Below the pieces are notes generated by a model, which was not told where the DNA came from, ran no database searches, and worked only from the letters and a program-made list of their open reading frames with translations. The position numbers and the translations under genes were made by a program. Shown one piece after another: positions 42,600 through 56,098 of a DNA stretch of 64,000 bases. The stretch spans positions 97,001-161,000 of the forward strand of contig JAODUO010000485.1 in NCBI GenBank assembly GCA_025642075.2, in the 5' to 3' direction. Within the stretch, counting starts at the first letter, position 1. Every line of letters begins with the position of its first letter. This DNA comes from Ridgeia piscesae (taxonomy: Eukaryota > Annelida > Polychaeta > Sabellida > Siboglinidae).

Positions 42600-44660
42600 C
42601 AGTCAGTTCACATTTCGTGCTGCACTTGATGACTGTGAGCTTTTTCACTGAGGCATGAATGTAACAAACTACTTTTGTTACCTAGGCCAAACAATGAGCT
42701 TACAGTTTTTAAGTATTTGTAATGTGACAGTAGTTGGCCATCTCAAATAGGCTGACAAATATAACCATGCAGAGAGTTTGATTGTTATCATTGTCTAAAT
42801 ATACCTAAACTGAACAACATTGTTTTTTTGTCTGTTGGCGTAGTAGTTACAAATATGATACAATTTACTATACCATATATGCTCTGATGAAAGCCCACTC
42901 TCAGTATTTGCTACATGTGGTTGGACTACATTGGTAAAATGGTGGCCTACTCATCAGTGAAGTGTCTTTCGTATGTCCAGGCTGGAGACAATGTTTGGGA
43001 AACAACAGTTTGGTATAAATTCATATAATGTTGATGTATTTTTTTTATTAAATGTTTATTTTCCTATTACATCAACAACATTAAAATGAGGAGTTCCATT
43101 ATCAATGTATGTTAAATAGTAAAACATATCTGTATTTGACAAAATATATGACTACATTATAATTTTTGCAATTTTTGGTCAAACTAAAATAAAAAATGTG
43201 TGTCCAAATGCACAGAAAAAATTTTTCATAAATTATGTATTGCGGGGGTATTAAATTTCGGTCATTAACTTAACAGTGTATTAAAATAAAAAATGTGTGT
43301 CCAAATTGCCAGAATGTCAGTGAGAAACTGTACGCGGCTATGTAGAATATTTCGGTCTGTCTTGCAGTGTTTAAAACAAAAGTATGTAAGATTTTGTCCA
43401 TTCATGATTACCTGTGGGGCTGTGACCTGACAATGTCAAGTGAATGCCTGGTTCTAGTCTATGTGGCACCTAAACAAGGTAAGAAAGACTGTAATTAGCT
43501 GTCATTCAGGGGATGAAACATCTGTTGTGTTGGACAAGGTGTAACTACAGGTTTCATGTAGCAGACAGTAGCGACAAACACCATTTGCGTTACAGGTTTT
43601 GTTGTGAAGCAATACAAATATGGGAACAGATATGTCTCACGGTTTTCTTGATCAAAATTGAAGAAATGTGAGGACAGATCAGGTCATTTGTTGTTTCATT
43701 CGGTTGAACAGCAAATAATGATTTGTCGTTGTGCTAGTATTGTATGCAATTATTTGCAATATAGTTATTGGATATGTCATACTGGTTAAAAATCAATGTG
43801 ATGCAATGTTTCTCAAAAGAACAACGCTGTCTACACGCACTTGTAAGGGCACTGGGGGATCCTTCCATATTTGATGTGCCCACTTGCTGCCAGTCTGCAA
43901 TAAAACAAGGAAACCTGTGCTAAGCATAACTCGTGCTTATCTGATGTATTGCCCAACTCAAAATATTTTGTGTATGACACCAAAATCACAAAAGTTCTGC
44001 CTTACAATCACATGACTTTATTATGTGTGCTATGAACTCTCCCTCTTTCACTGCTGTTTTTGTAGCCTAGGAGGTTTTGTTCATTGTACGTTGGTGCTGT
44101 TTATAAAAAATAAAGACCTGGGTACAATATTTCAATGGGCGAAAGTCGCGTTATATGCAACTGTGGCCATAAATTGCTTTACAACTGAGCAATTCAAACA
44201 GAAGTCTGCATTCATGTTGAGAGGAGCAAAATGTTTTTATGCCTGCTTGAAGATATAAGTGCTAAGTACTCACTTTTTAGCTATAGGCGTGACCCATTTT
44301 GAACTCATCCATTGCGTTTTATCTGCAGTGACATTTGTTTTTGTGTGTTTTTTCACTTGAAACATTAAATGTTTCCATCTGCCTTTGGTGTCACAAAAGA
44401 ACAGCCGGCGTAGAGCCACAGTAATAAATCACCATTAACCTTCAACAGTGTAGCTTTTGTGGGATTTCCCTGCAGGAAAATCTTGGGAAAGTCCTCTCAA
44501 GTGATCTATTTTCTCAAGGTAACACTGCTCTAATTTATGGTCGAGTCAGCGATAAATAAATCCAAATGTTCGTGTTGTGACATTTGGGTAAATTTACTGG
44601 CTGTTTAGTAGAAGTTGTCGGAAACAACCTGAAATATACACATAAGTTGCCAGGAGTGTG
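42600..44660. other. Non-coding; no gene recognised
   Basis: AT-rich unique sequence. A ~30-bp phrase AAAATAAAAAATGTGTGTCC occurs at 43185 and 43283. Short open frames (for example 44025-44258) have no splice support. Confidence 0.45.
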
Positions 44661-44662
44661 TA

Positions 44663-44663
44663 G

Positions 44664-44716
<53 letters not shown>
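44663..44716. repeat. (TA)n microsatellite
   Basis: About 54 bp of TA repeat. Confidence 0.95.
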
Positions 44717-44719
<3 letters not shown>

Positions 44720-45499
44720 TATTATTGAAGCTGAGAAAAAGAAACATGGTAGGTAAAACAGTTGATACAATAATCTGAGTTCCATGACATATACCAGTAA
44801 GTTTAACAGAGGCTCGATACTCAACTGACAGGAGTCTGAAGACTTTATTTTACATTTGGCCATGCTTGAACTTTGGTTGTGAAGAAGTTGATTCTGTCCA
44901 TGGTAGGTTTGCTCTAGTAGCACATCGTGTAAAGAATTCATCACCTAAGATGAAACAGCTGCCTCCGTCATCAACGATTCTGTTGAACCATTGTTGCTGT
45001 TGCAGTGAAGCACTTACTGCACTAGGAAAGTAAAGGAAACATGAGGAGTGTCGGAGCGTCTTATTTTTGTCTCTTTGTGTGTCATTTTTGGAATTTTGTT
45101 TGAAGTTTCTTTCCCGATTAAATTCAATATGGCCAAACATGGAGTAACTGCCACAGACCGCATCTGCCCCCTAAAGATTTTGGATGATAAGATGGGTGTT
45201 TTATAAATAGAGACCTTTAATAAATTGTTTGTGCTTCACAAGAATATTGAATTCAGTGCCTCGGTGTCTGTGACTCTTCCTGACATTCGTTGCTATTTTT
45301 ATTAGTTCTTTTCAGGTTAACCTTTCAACTAGCATATCATGTAGATCACGTAGCACATTTCCTACATGCCACAGGGCAACTGCGCAGATGGCCACTGGGG
45401 ACCAAGACTTCAGCTGCTGAAAAGACATCTTTATTCAACACAAATAAATGCCATTTAATTTTAGGGGATTTGTTGGTCAAGTGGTGCAATATGTTTGAT

Positions 45500-47606
45500 T
45501 AGGCATGGACGTGTACTGCATTGTAACAACAGTGTAGTATTACACTGTAACAACAATGTAGTATTACACTGTAACAACAATGTAGTACTACACTGTAACA
45601 ACAATGTAGTACTACACTGTAACAATGACATAGTACTAGACTGTAACAACTAACAACAATGTAGTACTACATTGTAACAATAGTGTAGTACTACACTGTA
45701 ACAACAATGTAGTACTACACTGTAACAATGACATAGTACTAGACTGTAACAACTAACAACGATGTAGTACTACATTGTAACAATAGTGTAGTACTACACT
45801 TGTAACAACAATGTAGTACTACACGGCTACAACAATGTAGTACTACACCGTTACAACAATGTAGTACTACACCGTTACAACAATGTAGTACTACACTGTA
45901 ACAACAATGTAGCAGTACACGGCTACAACAATGTAGTAACACACTGTTACAACAATGTAGTACTACACCATTACAACAATGTAGTACTACACTGTAACAA
46001 CAATGTAGTACTACACCATTACAACAATGCAGTACTACACTGTAACAACAATGTAGTACTACACTGTAACAACAATGTAGTACTGCACTGTTACAACAAT
46101 GTAGTACTACACTGTTACAACAATGTAGTACTACACCATTACAACAATGCAGTACTGCACTGTTACAACAATGTAGTACTACACTGTAACAACAATGTAG
46201 TACTACACCATTACAACAATGCAGTACTGCACTGTTACAACAATGTAGTACTACACTGTTACAACAATGTAGTACTACACCATTACAACAATGCAGTACT
46301 GCACTGTAACAACAATGTAGTACTACACCATTACAACAATGCAGTACTGCACTGTAACAACAATGTAGTACTACACCATTACAACAATGCAGTACTGCAC
46401 TGTAACAACAATGTAGTACTACACCATTACAACAATGCAGTACTGCACTGTTACAACAATGTAGTACTACACTGTAACAACAATGTAGTACTACACCATT
46501 ACAACAATGCAGTACTGCACTGTTACAACAATGTAGTACTACACTGTTACAACAATGTAGCTACATACAACAATGCACTGCACTGTAACAACAATGTAGT
46601 ACTACACCATTACAACAATGCAGTACTGCACTGTAACAACAATGTAGTACTACACCATTACAACAATGCAGTACTGCACTGTAACAACAATGTAGTACTG
46701 CACCGTTACAACAATGTAGTACTACACCGTTACAACAATGTAGTACTACACTGTAACAACAATGTAGCAGTACACGGCTACAACAATGTAGTAACACACT
46801 GTTACAACAATGTAGTACTACACCATTACAACAATGTAGTACTACACTGTAACAACAATGTAGTACTACACCATTACAACAATGCAGTACTACACTGTAA
46901 CAACAATGTAGTACTACACTTAACAACAATGTAGTACTGCACTGTTACAACAATGTAGTACTACACTGTAACAACAATGTAGTACTACACCATTACAACA
47001 ATGCAGTACTGCACTGTTACAACAATGTAGTACTACACTGTAACAACAATGTAGTACTACACCATTACAACAATGCAGTACTGCACTGTTACAACAATGT
47101 AGTACTACACTGTTACAACAATGTAGTACTACACCATTACAACAATGCAGTACTGCACTGTAACAACAATGTAGTACTACACCATTACAACAATGCAGTA
47201 CTGCACTGTAACAACAATGTAGTACTACACCATTACAACAATGCAGTACTGCACTGTAACAACAATGTAGTACTACACCATTACAACAATGCAGTACTGC
47301 ACTGTTACAACAATGTAGTACTACACTGTAACAACAATGTAGTACTACACCATTACAACAATGCAGTACTGCACTGTTACAACAATGTAGTACTACACTG
47401 TTACAACAATGTAGTACTACACCATTACAACAATGCAGTACTGCACTGTAACAACAATGTAGTACTACACCATTACAACAATGCAGTACTGCACTGTAAC
47501 AACAATGTAGTACTGCACTGTTACAACAATGTAGTACTACACTGTAACAACAATGTAGTACTACACTGTTACAACAATGTAGTACTGCACTGTTACAACA
47601 ATGTAG
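45500..47606. repeat. 24-bp minisatellite, left part
   Basis: Unit TGTAACAACAATGTAGTACTACAC (written here as TGTAACAACAATG plus TAGTACTACAC). Each unit holds the perfect palindrome GTAGTACTAC. From ~46000 two variants alternate (CACTGTAAC-type and CACCATTAC/GCAGTACTGC-type), giving a 48-bp higher-order pattern repeated over ~1.5 kb. About 87 copies. Open cysteine/leucine-rich frames on the minus strand are translations of the array. Confidence 0.97.
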
Positions 47607-48975
47607 ATTTAACAAGATTTAACAAGATTGCCACCTAGAGATTCAACTCTAGATGGCAGGTGGACTAGGAAGCCATTTGGCTTATCGAGAGTCCAACCTA
47701 TCTATCTAAGTATACCCCGCCCGTCTTAGGTATATGTCGATTTTATTTTTAAATATATTAACACTACTAGCACCTACACAATCAGCTGATAATCTGTTCC
47801 ATTCGTTTACTGTTCTTTGTGAAAATGAAAATTTTCTAATATCTAGTCTACACTGCTTCTTTGCTAATGTAACTCCATGTCCTCTAGTCCTTCTCTCTTC
47901 ATTGACTGTGAAAAAAATATTTCTGTCAATATTTTCATACCCATTCCATATTTTAAACACCTCAATCTGATCTCCTCTCAATCTTCTGGTTTCTAGTGTT
48001 GTTAAACCACATTCTTTTAGACGCATTTCATAACTAACATTCCTGAGTTTTTGTATCATTTTGGTTGCTCTCCTTTGTACTCTTTCTAGCATATCAATAT
48101 CCTTCTTGCGATATGGCCTCCATGCTTGTATACAATATTCTAAGTGAGGCCTAACTATTGTTTTATACAGCGGTATTATTAGTTCTTTTTCTTTGTACAC
48201 TATATTTCGCCTAATTAATCCAAGAATTTGGTTTCCCTTCGCTGCTGCAATTCCACACTGTTCTGATACCTTCATGTCAGCACTAATAGTTAACCCTAAG
48301 TCCTTTTCCTTTAAGGTAGTATTTAGTACAGTACCACCATTGTATATTGTGCATCTTCATTCCCATGTCCTGTGTGGAGGCACTTACACTTTCCAAAATT
48401 AAACATCATTTGCCACTTCTCAGACCATTCTATCAACTTATTAAGATCATCTTGTAAATGCTGTCTATCTGCATCACTGTTAATTTTCCTAAACACTTTT
48501 GTGTCGTCCGCAAAATTTAAAACCTTGCTTGTTATGTCATCATCCAAATCATTGATATATATTAAGAATAAAATAGGTCCCAGTACTGATCCCTGCGGTA
48601 CTCCACTCAAAACCGATTTCCAGTTTGAAACCTCCCCATCAACTACTACTCTTTGTCTTCTATCAATAAGCCATTTTTCTATCCAGTTGATCATACCATT
48701 TCCTATGCCATGGGCCTTTAGTTTAAGTAGTAGTCTTTGGTGTGGCACTTTGTCAAAGGCTTTTTTAAAATCCAAATAGATTATATCTACTGGTGATCCC
48801 TCATCTACCCACTTTGTGACATCTTCCAAAAAACATAACATATTTGTTAAGCATGACCTCGCTTTTAAAAACCCATGTTGAGATGTGTTTATCAATTTAT
48901 TTTTAACAAGAAAATCAACCAGGTGATCTTTAATTAGTCTTTCTAATAGTTTGCAAATCATCGATGTTAAACTCG
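47607..48975 (-). mobile_element. 5'-truncated CR1/Jockey-type LINE inserted in the 24-bp minisatellite
   Basis: The minus-strand reverse transcriptase starts mid-domain (MICKLLERLIKDHLVDFL) and includes NTSQHGFLKARSCLTNML, VDIIYLDFKKAFDKVPHQ, SGVPQGSVLGPILFLIYIN, the catalytic FADD (LNFADDTKVF) and KWQMMFNFGKCK. After a single-base deletion near 48340 the second frame continues NQILGLIRRNI, YKTIVRPHLEYCIQAW, RRATKMIQKLRN and the terminus FSFSQRTVNEWNRLS. The 3' end carries a tandem 10-bp repeat (ATTTAACAAG on the plus strand). Array sequence flanks both sides and GTAG is present at both junctions. Confidence 0.93.
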
Positions 48976-50056
48976 TAGTACTACACCGTTACAACAATGT
49001 AGTACTACACTGTAACAACAATGTAGTACTACATCGTTGTTACAGTGTAGTACTACATTATTGTTACAGTGTAGTACTACAGTAGTACTACACTGTAACA
49101 ATAATGTAGTACTCAACTGAAACAACAATGTAGTACTACACTGTAACAACAATGTAGTACTCAACTGAAACAACAATGTAGTACTACACTGTAACAACAA
49201 TGTAGTCTACACTGTAACAACAATGTAGTACTTCACTGAAACAACAATGTAATACTACTGTACTATTACACTGTAAAAACAATGTAGTCTACACTGTAAC
49301 AACAATGTAGTACTACACTGTAACAACAATGTAGTACTCAACTGAAACAACAATGTAGTACTACACTGTAACAACAATGTAGTCTACACTGTAACAACAA
49401 TGTAGTACTTCACTGAAACAACAATGTAATACTACTGTACTATTACACTGTAAAAACAATGTAGTCTACACTGTAACAACAATGTAGTACTACACTGTAA
49501 CAACAATGTAGTACTACACTGTAACAACAATGCAGTACTACACTGTAACAATAATGTAGTACTCAACCATAAAAAACAATGTAATACTACACTGTAACAA
49601 TATTGTAGTACTCAACTGTAAAAACAATATAGTACTACACTGTAACAATAATGTAGTACTACATTGTAACAACAATGTAGTACTACACTGTAACAAAAAT
49701 GTAGTACGACACTGTAACAAAAATGTAGTTCTTTACTGAAACAACAATGTAGTATTTCACTGAAACAACAATGTACTACTGTACTATTACACTGTAACAA
49801 CAATGTAGCACTACACTGTAACAACAATGTAGCACTACACTGTAACAACAATGTAGCACTACACTGTAACAACAATGTAGCACTACACTGTAACAACAAT
49901 GTAGCACTACACTGTAACAACAATGTAGCACTACACTGTAACAACAATGTAGCACTACACTGTAACAACAATGTAGCACTATACTGTAACAACAATGTAG
50001 CACTACACTGTAACAACAATGTAGCACTACACTTAGTACACTGTAACAACAATGTA
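48976..50056. repeat. 24-bp minisatellite, right part, with an inverted segment
   Basis: Continuation of the same array. Copies at 49032-49085 are in reverse orientation. A ~175-bp segment is itself duplicated (49140-49320 and 49325-49500). The last eleven units (49790-50035) are a nearly uniform subtype with GTAGCACTACAC. Confidence 0.95.
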
Positions 50057-50059
50057 CAG

Positions 50060-50370
50060 TGTTACTGACTTACTGTCAGGTCATTGTTCAGGGTAAGTGA
50101 CCACACCAGTAAACATGGGTGGGGTTTGCTACCCGATCAAGTGGAAATGTCCAGCAGCATTTGACCTTTCAACCAATAAACAGGGGCGGGGTTAGAATAC
50201 AGTGAAGGTTGCACACATCCGGAAGCACACAGGGTTCATTCAAGCTGAAATGGGGGTGGGGCTTTGTACCCGATCAATGGCAATGTCCCAGTTGATCGGG
50301 TTGAGGTTTAGGCAACCTTTCAACTAATAAACGGGTGTGGTTAGAATGCAGTGAAATTGCATGTATCAAA
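50060..50370. repeat. Diverged ~125-bp tandem duplication
   Basis: GGGTGGGGTTTGCTACCCGATC ... CCTTTCAACCAATAAACAGG ... TTAGAATACAGTGAA at about 50110-50215 corresponds to GGGTGGGGCTTTGTACCCGAT ... CCTTTCAACTAATAAACGGG ... TTAGAATGCAGTGAA at about 50250-50365. Confidence 0.75.
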
Positions 50371-51367
50371 CATAAAGATGGCAGTGAAAGGCAAGAAGTG
50401 AAAGGTAGACTGGCATTTTAATGTACATTGTGAACCAGAGAAAGCAATGACGTAAACCTGTACTTACGACAAAAGATTACTGCTAAGAAATCATGACACA
50501 GCATTTAATCACAACGCAGCAACTCTAGTTGCTATTTATCACACCAAGACATCTACAATGATAAGACATGTTAAAGTTACGTAACATTTAAATGTAACTT
50601 CTTTCAGGAGTGTAATGAAACCAACACAGAGATTTATTATTTTATGTAATAATGTCATAATCAATATATTTCAGAATAAATTAATTGAAGATAAGATGTC
50701 CAATTTATAAACCAGGAATATTGTTCAAACTTTCAGTGTTGTGTCTTTGAAACAAATGTTTGCTAAGTGAACCATTACAATTCTAAACATCGACTTTTGA
50801 GAGCATTGCAAGAGAAGGTGAAGTTAATCTCAAAGCCCTTTGATGTTTAGAGCACTAGTAAAGTAGTGTAGTTTCCACATTTAAGACAACAGATTCAGCA
50901 TTCTTCCTGCTAATAATTCTGGGTAAAGGAAAATGTAACTTTGAAGATACAAATTTTGATCAATTTTAACCCAAATTTGTGTTATGTGGTATAAATTATA
51001 TATGTTAGCACACCTTAGGAACTTAAAATTGCAGGATACAATTGGTTTGTCAATGATCAGATGTATCTCTTCAAAATATTATGCTAAAAGGTTATATGTT
51101 CCAATTCCAGTAGTTATTGTTAGTCGTGTCTCAGTAGTCATGAAAGAATGTCTGGGTAGACAGAATTTGTTGAGGCGATTTAAAAATGAATGTAGTGATT
51201 TAGCTTTTAAAAGTTACTGTTTTGGGGAGACTGTTCCACAGTTCAGTGACTCTATGTGGCCTCTATTCCCTGAGCTTTGTGATATTTAATTATTTTGTAA
51301 AAGATTTGGTGCTGATGCATGATTGTAAATGCGAATTTTCTGTTACTACTCCAGCCCGGAGGGCTTT

Positions 51368-51368
51368 A

Positions 51369-51421
<53 letters not shown>

Positions 51422-51422
51422 G
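51368..51422. repeat. (TA)n microsatellite
   Basis: TA tract with one interruption. Confidence 0.95.
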
Positions 51423-52306
51423 CTAACATCCTAATTAATTGTCATGTGTTTTAAGAATCCATCATTCTAAGATATGAGTAGATTATGTTACAATTATCAG
51501 TTTACAACTATTGACCTTGGCTCTAATTTAAAGAATAAACACAAACAAGTTTATTGTGGAACCAACACAATTTATTGTTTTTTATTAAGAAACCCTTCGA
51601 TTTATGCTCATGTAATATCATTTTGTAATAAAAGTTATAAAACAATAAGATTTGTTGTAAAGTAAAACATGCAGAAAGAATAGTTATTTACTATGATTAT
51701 GATTAAGCATGTACTTATTATTGCAAGTACACCATCTTCTGGGACTTAACTGTGATCAATTGGATTCCTGTGAGCTTTGATTAATTACTACGGCAAACTG
51801 TACAATCATGTGCCATCATTGTGCCATGCGTTGGTATAATAAATTGACTGTCCTAAAAGTAAGATACAGTAGTACATATGTATATAAAAAGCACTAACAC
51901 CATTTCTGCATCTATTGTCACCCTGGAATATTTAAATAGATCGGTGGTACATGGAACGAACACAATAACGGTTCATCTACGGTTGTCGTAGTAACAGTAA
52001 ATCAGTGTCGTCTCACCCCAAATTGTTAGTCATTGAGTGGTGTGAGAAATGTTCTATGAACCGAAAGTACACATTTTTTCCATGGGTATTGTGTTGCGGT
52101 CGGGCGATCGTCCTACATAAAACGTTCTCTCCATATTTTAGTGTCAGTATATTATACACAGTATATAAATGAGAGTATACACAGCTTTGAATCGTGCATG
52201 TTCGTTCTGGGATCTGGGGTCATATTTTTAACCAAGGTCTTTCTTTTGGTTCCGAGTCTGAAAATGGAAATGCATTTTTAAATAGGCAACACTAATTTTT
52301 GTTTTA

Positions 52307-52309
<3 letters not shown>

Positions 52310-52358
<49 letters not shown>

Positions 52359-52404
52359 ACATTATACCATACTATTAACTTGTCTACAAATTCCACATTA
52401 AGAA

Positions 52405-52450
<46 letters not shown>
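52310..52450. repeat. Two (TA)n tracts
   Basis: TA runs at 52311-52355 and 52406-52450 separated by 50 bp of unique sequence. A minus-strand frame passing through them (to 52783) has no recognisable domain. Confidence 0.95.
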
Positions 52451-52452
<2 letters not shown>

Positions 52453-53418
52453 TTATAATGCGTATATTTATGTAGTCACTGTTAGGTAAACAGTGTAGCA
52501 ACAAACCTGTGCACCTGCAGTCACTGAGATGTGACCACTGAAATAAGAACATAAGAATAGTGTCACCATAGCAGTTAATCCAAATCGCGGCAATGTGGGT
52601 ATGCAGTTGACATCTTTCAGGCTCTATTGTAGTGTTTAGTGGAGCTTCTGTGGCTAGACGCCAGTCAATGGGCTCACGTGTGGCCTTCACTTTGACCAAC
52701 TGCACTTTCATTTTGTCCCTGTCTAATTTAGGTCTCCTGTTACCTGATACTGGGTCACCCAGTTCCCTTGCCCAGGCAGACATGGAAGCTCTGACCGAGA
52801 GCTGAGAAGGTCAGGCAACTTACAACGAATCACAATGGTTATACACAAGAAAGAAAGACTTATCAACTAACTTTATTCAGCGAAATGTACAGACTGCAGG
52901 ACATAAATGATATCAGTGCCATCTAAGGGGGGCTGGACTGGACTGTCATTTGAGACGTTTGGAGCTTGAATCCATCTGCTATGTTTAGAAACTTAGGAAA
53001 CTTTATTCACCCCCCATGTTACCTGTGTCTTTTGAAAAGACCCCAAAAGCATTTTTTACCATCCCAGGGAAAGATACGAAATGTAAAAATATATAATTTG
53101 GTGTGGACTTACAAATGCTAGAAGATGAACTCTGAATTTAATTAACCAATTAGCACAGAAAACATGTAAATAGAGGTATGGTAATTTATAAAGCAAAGAC
53201 AGATGCCTGTGAAGCACATACTAGTTTCCTTAGGTAATAGTTAGTAGGTAATAGGTATACAGCACTGAGGTCAGACTGGTGTTATCTGAAGGAAGAGCTG
53301 GTGGCTGTTGCAAGTGGAAATCTCAGTGCAGATGCTGGCCGAGTGGCGAGTGGTCATACAGATGCTGATCTTAGTACTGGTTGTAACAAGAGGATACCAC
53401 CATAGATAGCGCTATGTC

Positions 53419-53534
53419 ATAGCTGACATGACATGACATGACACGACACGACACGACACGACACGACACGACACGACACGACACGACACGACACGACACG
53501 ACACGACACGACACGACACGACACGACACGACAT
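53419..53534. repeat. (ACACG)n pentanucleotide microsatellite
   Basis: About 20 perfect copies preceded by (ACATG)n variants. Confidence 0.97.
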
Positions 53535-53799
53535 GATGACCGTAATGGGAAGTGTCGGACAATGCAAGCGGTATCTGTCTATTTATTAATGGGCTAACTC
53601 TATGTCCGATCACTTCCTTCAAACTTTGACTTCTCATTTATCAATTGGCAGCTCATGAAAGGAACAGTCGTAGAGTTATTTTGAGATATTTACTTGCATG
53701 TTTTAGACGCGCTATGCTTTTCTGGAGAACATTTCTCCTTGAAAAAACATTGATGAACTTCTCTCCCCCATATTTTGAAAGGTTTATAAAAATATAATT

Positions 53800-55800
53800 A
53801 TATTGATAAAGTAGAACCTGTTATATCTGACTGCTCTTTCTGTCCTGCCAAAGTGGTCATTCGAGAGAGGTGGTCAGTTGCCCATGGCAGGTTGCAGGTC
53901 CAGATTATTAAATTGTATGGTTCACTCCATTTGGCGCATAAAGGGTGTTATAAGTGCAGAATTACAGCATAACTATTGGATCATGCCACACAGAAGTACC
54001 CGATAGGTCAGATGTACTGGCTGCAGATAATGCTTTTGTACACATTTTATTATTTCCAAAACTAACAAGGAAGTGAAAAACTCTCAACATGCAAATACTT
54101 TTTTTAAGGATTGTTTAACACCCTTTCTGATGACTCTTTGTGTTAGTGAGTTTAACAGCTTTCTTTCATTGATCATTGATCATTGATCCCAAAATACACC
54201 AATTCAGGTAAGTAATGTGTCTGTGTCTATATTTAGGTGCTGTGGTTGTCAGCTCAAAAGGAGGTGTGTTCCCGCACTTGTGGTAACCCAGCCAGTGGTG
54301 TGACTTCAAGGGCGGCAGGTTGAAAAGAACCTGTGTACGTGTGGAGGCGAGTGACACGTGTGTCTGTGCAGTTTTGCATGTGTGCATCTGCGCATGTTGT
54401 ATTAAGGATAATTATTATGTTTATATTCCATTGTCAGTAAGCTGTGTTACCAGGTTGTTGGGTGTTTATGGCACTTTGTGTGACTATATAGTTAGTCACA
54501 TTATGGTTAGGTTTAATTGTGGTAGAGTTACATTTCCCCACCTGCTTTCTACAGCTATTACTGTCCTAGTGTTCCCGTTTTTAAAGATCTACAGAGCAGT
54601 TAATTAGTTATAACATGTTTTCACTTTGTAAAATTCTGGGGAAAAGCTGAGTAGATCCTGTGCGACAATTCTTGGGTCTTTTGAAGGCAGATAAACAAAC
54701 AAAAAACTTCATGTTTACCCTAGAAAAGATGTCGTAGTGCTTTTACAGTACATAACAAGCATGGAGAGAAAACTTTGTTTTATACGACCAATAAACACAC
54801 ATAGAAAAACATAAATAAATGGAACCATAGTTTAATGATCCACTGGTAGGTACTAGAAATGTGGATGTCTTTAAAAAAGATAAATATCTCAAAGGAGTGG
54901 GTTATACATATAATTTTATTTATGAAGGCAAATTGTAATAAGAATAAACTCTGGCCACAAGGTTGGTAGGCTTGAATGGAGGATATTAATTAGTGCTGCC
55001 CTCATGTGGGCATTAGGCCTGCTATATCATAGTAGACCGTGTTTTTACACGTGAATGTGAATGTCAGAGCTCAGCAGTGCAAAAGTGAGGGTTGCGTGAC
55101 AGCAAGAAGCAAGAGATGGTAAGATAAGATCACCAGAATGGAACGGTGACGTCAAATAGGTGGGACGGTGTTGATGTAATAGGACAGTCACATGTCACTG
55201 CCACAATGTACAGGAAACATGGCATACTGCTTCATCAAGATAACAATATGTTGTCAGTTTGTGTGATAACTGAGTTAGTGCACATGTAGTGCAACTTTGT
55301 ACAAACAGCACTAACAAAACAGTGTTGGATAAATTGAAATCTGCAACAAGTTTGATGTGAAACAATGTGCACCATAGGCAATGTGTAGTGGATTGTATAT
55401 CGACAGTCAGACACAGCTGTGCTATCAAAAATACCCATCTTCAGGAAGGTATTTTATAAGTGGCTCTATTTGATTGTTGTCATGGTTAGGTCAGAAGTCA
55501 AGCAACCAAATAATTTAGTTTAATATTAGTTATTACATGCCATAGAACTACATCGAGACAAAAGACAGTTTTGTGAAGTATTCATACTACAGTGTAGATG
55601 ATTAATCTAGATTACATAAATTACAAAATGTTTTGCAATGCGGCATGGTATACCTGGTATGTCGTTGCAAGTAATATAAAACGCCCAAGTCATTGGTTGA
55701 TAGTTTACATAATTTTGAACAATCGTCAAAATGTCACATGCTCAGAGACTACTTAGAGACTAAGATTGTTCTTAGGCAATGGCAGAGTAAATTAAGGGGA
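53800..55800. other. Non-coding; one dispersed-repeat-like segment
   Basis: At 53810-53900 a run with AGAACCTGTTATATCTGAC and GTGGTCATTCGAGAGAGGTGG has the look of a dispersed inverted-repeat family, since its TCTGAC/GTGGTCA phrases pair with each other. Otherwise no gene or RNA recognised. Confidence 0.4.
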
Positions 55801-55954
55801 TTAACTTTGTACTGTCATAAGTAAATATAAACAAACACGCTTGTGTAAAACTCGCCAGGCGCATTCTTATTTTATCCAAAATGAACGTGATGAACTAACA
55901 GCCAATCGCCGTGTGGCTCCACTAAACTCTCCATCCAAACCAACTAGATTCAGT

Positions 55955-56098
55955 TTACAAACTGCGAGGAAGACCAACACAAAGATGGAAGGACAGTGTA
56001 GAGAAAGCCCTGGAGTTGAAGAGACTGCAGGAGGTGGCGATGACTCGTTCATTCCAGACCAACTCCATGAGGAAACATGGTGACACGAAGAAATCAAA
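55955..56098 (+). mobile_element. Possible LINE ORF2 C-terminal scrap
   Basis: In one plus-strand frame (not the longest ORF) the peptide LRGRPTQRWKDSVEKALEL is followed by KRLQEVAMTRSFQT. GRP..RW.DSVEK is typical near the end of some non-LTR ORF2 proteins. Too short to be sure. Confidence 0.35.

Noticed and set aside
45461..47615. Cys/Leu-rich frames (repeated LHCCN) on the minus strand
   Set aside because: Translations of the 24-bp minisatellite; no start context, splice support or domain.
45500..50056. CRISPR-like array
   Set aside because: Units are contiguous 24-mers without unique spacers, in an intron-bearing animal genome.
50984..51289. 101-codon plus-strand frame
   Set aside because: AT-rich chance frame with no homology I recognise and no flanking acceptor/donor logic.
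52304..52783. 159-codon minus-strand frame (ARELGDPVSGNRRPKL...)
   Set aside because: It ends in translated (TA)n repeats, has no recognised domain and no splice signals that tie it to a gene.
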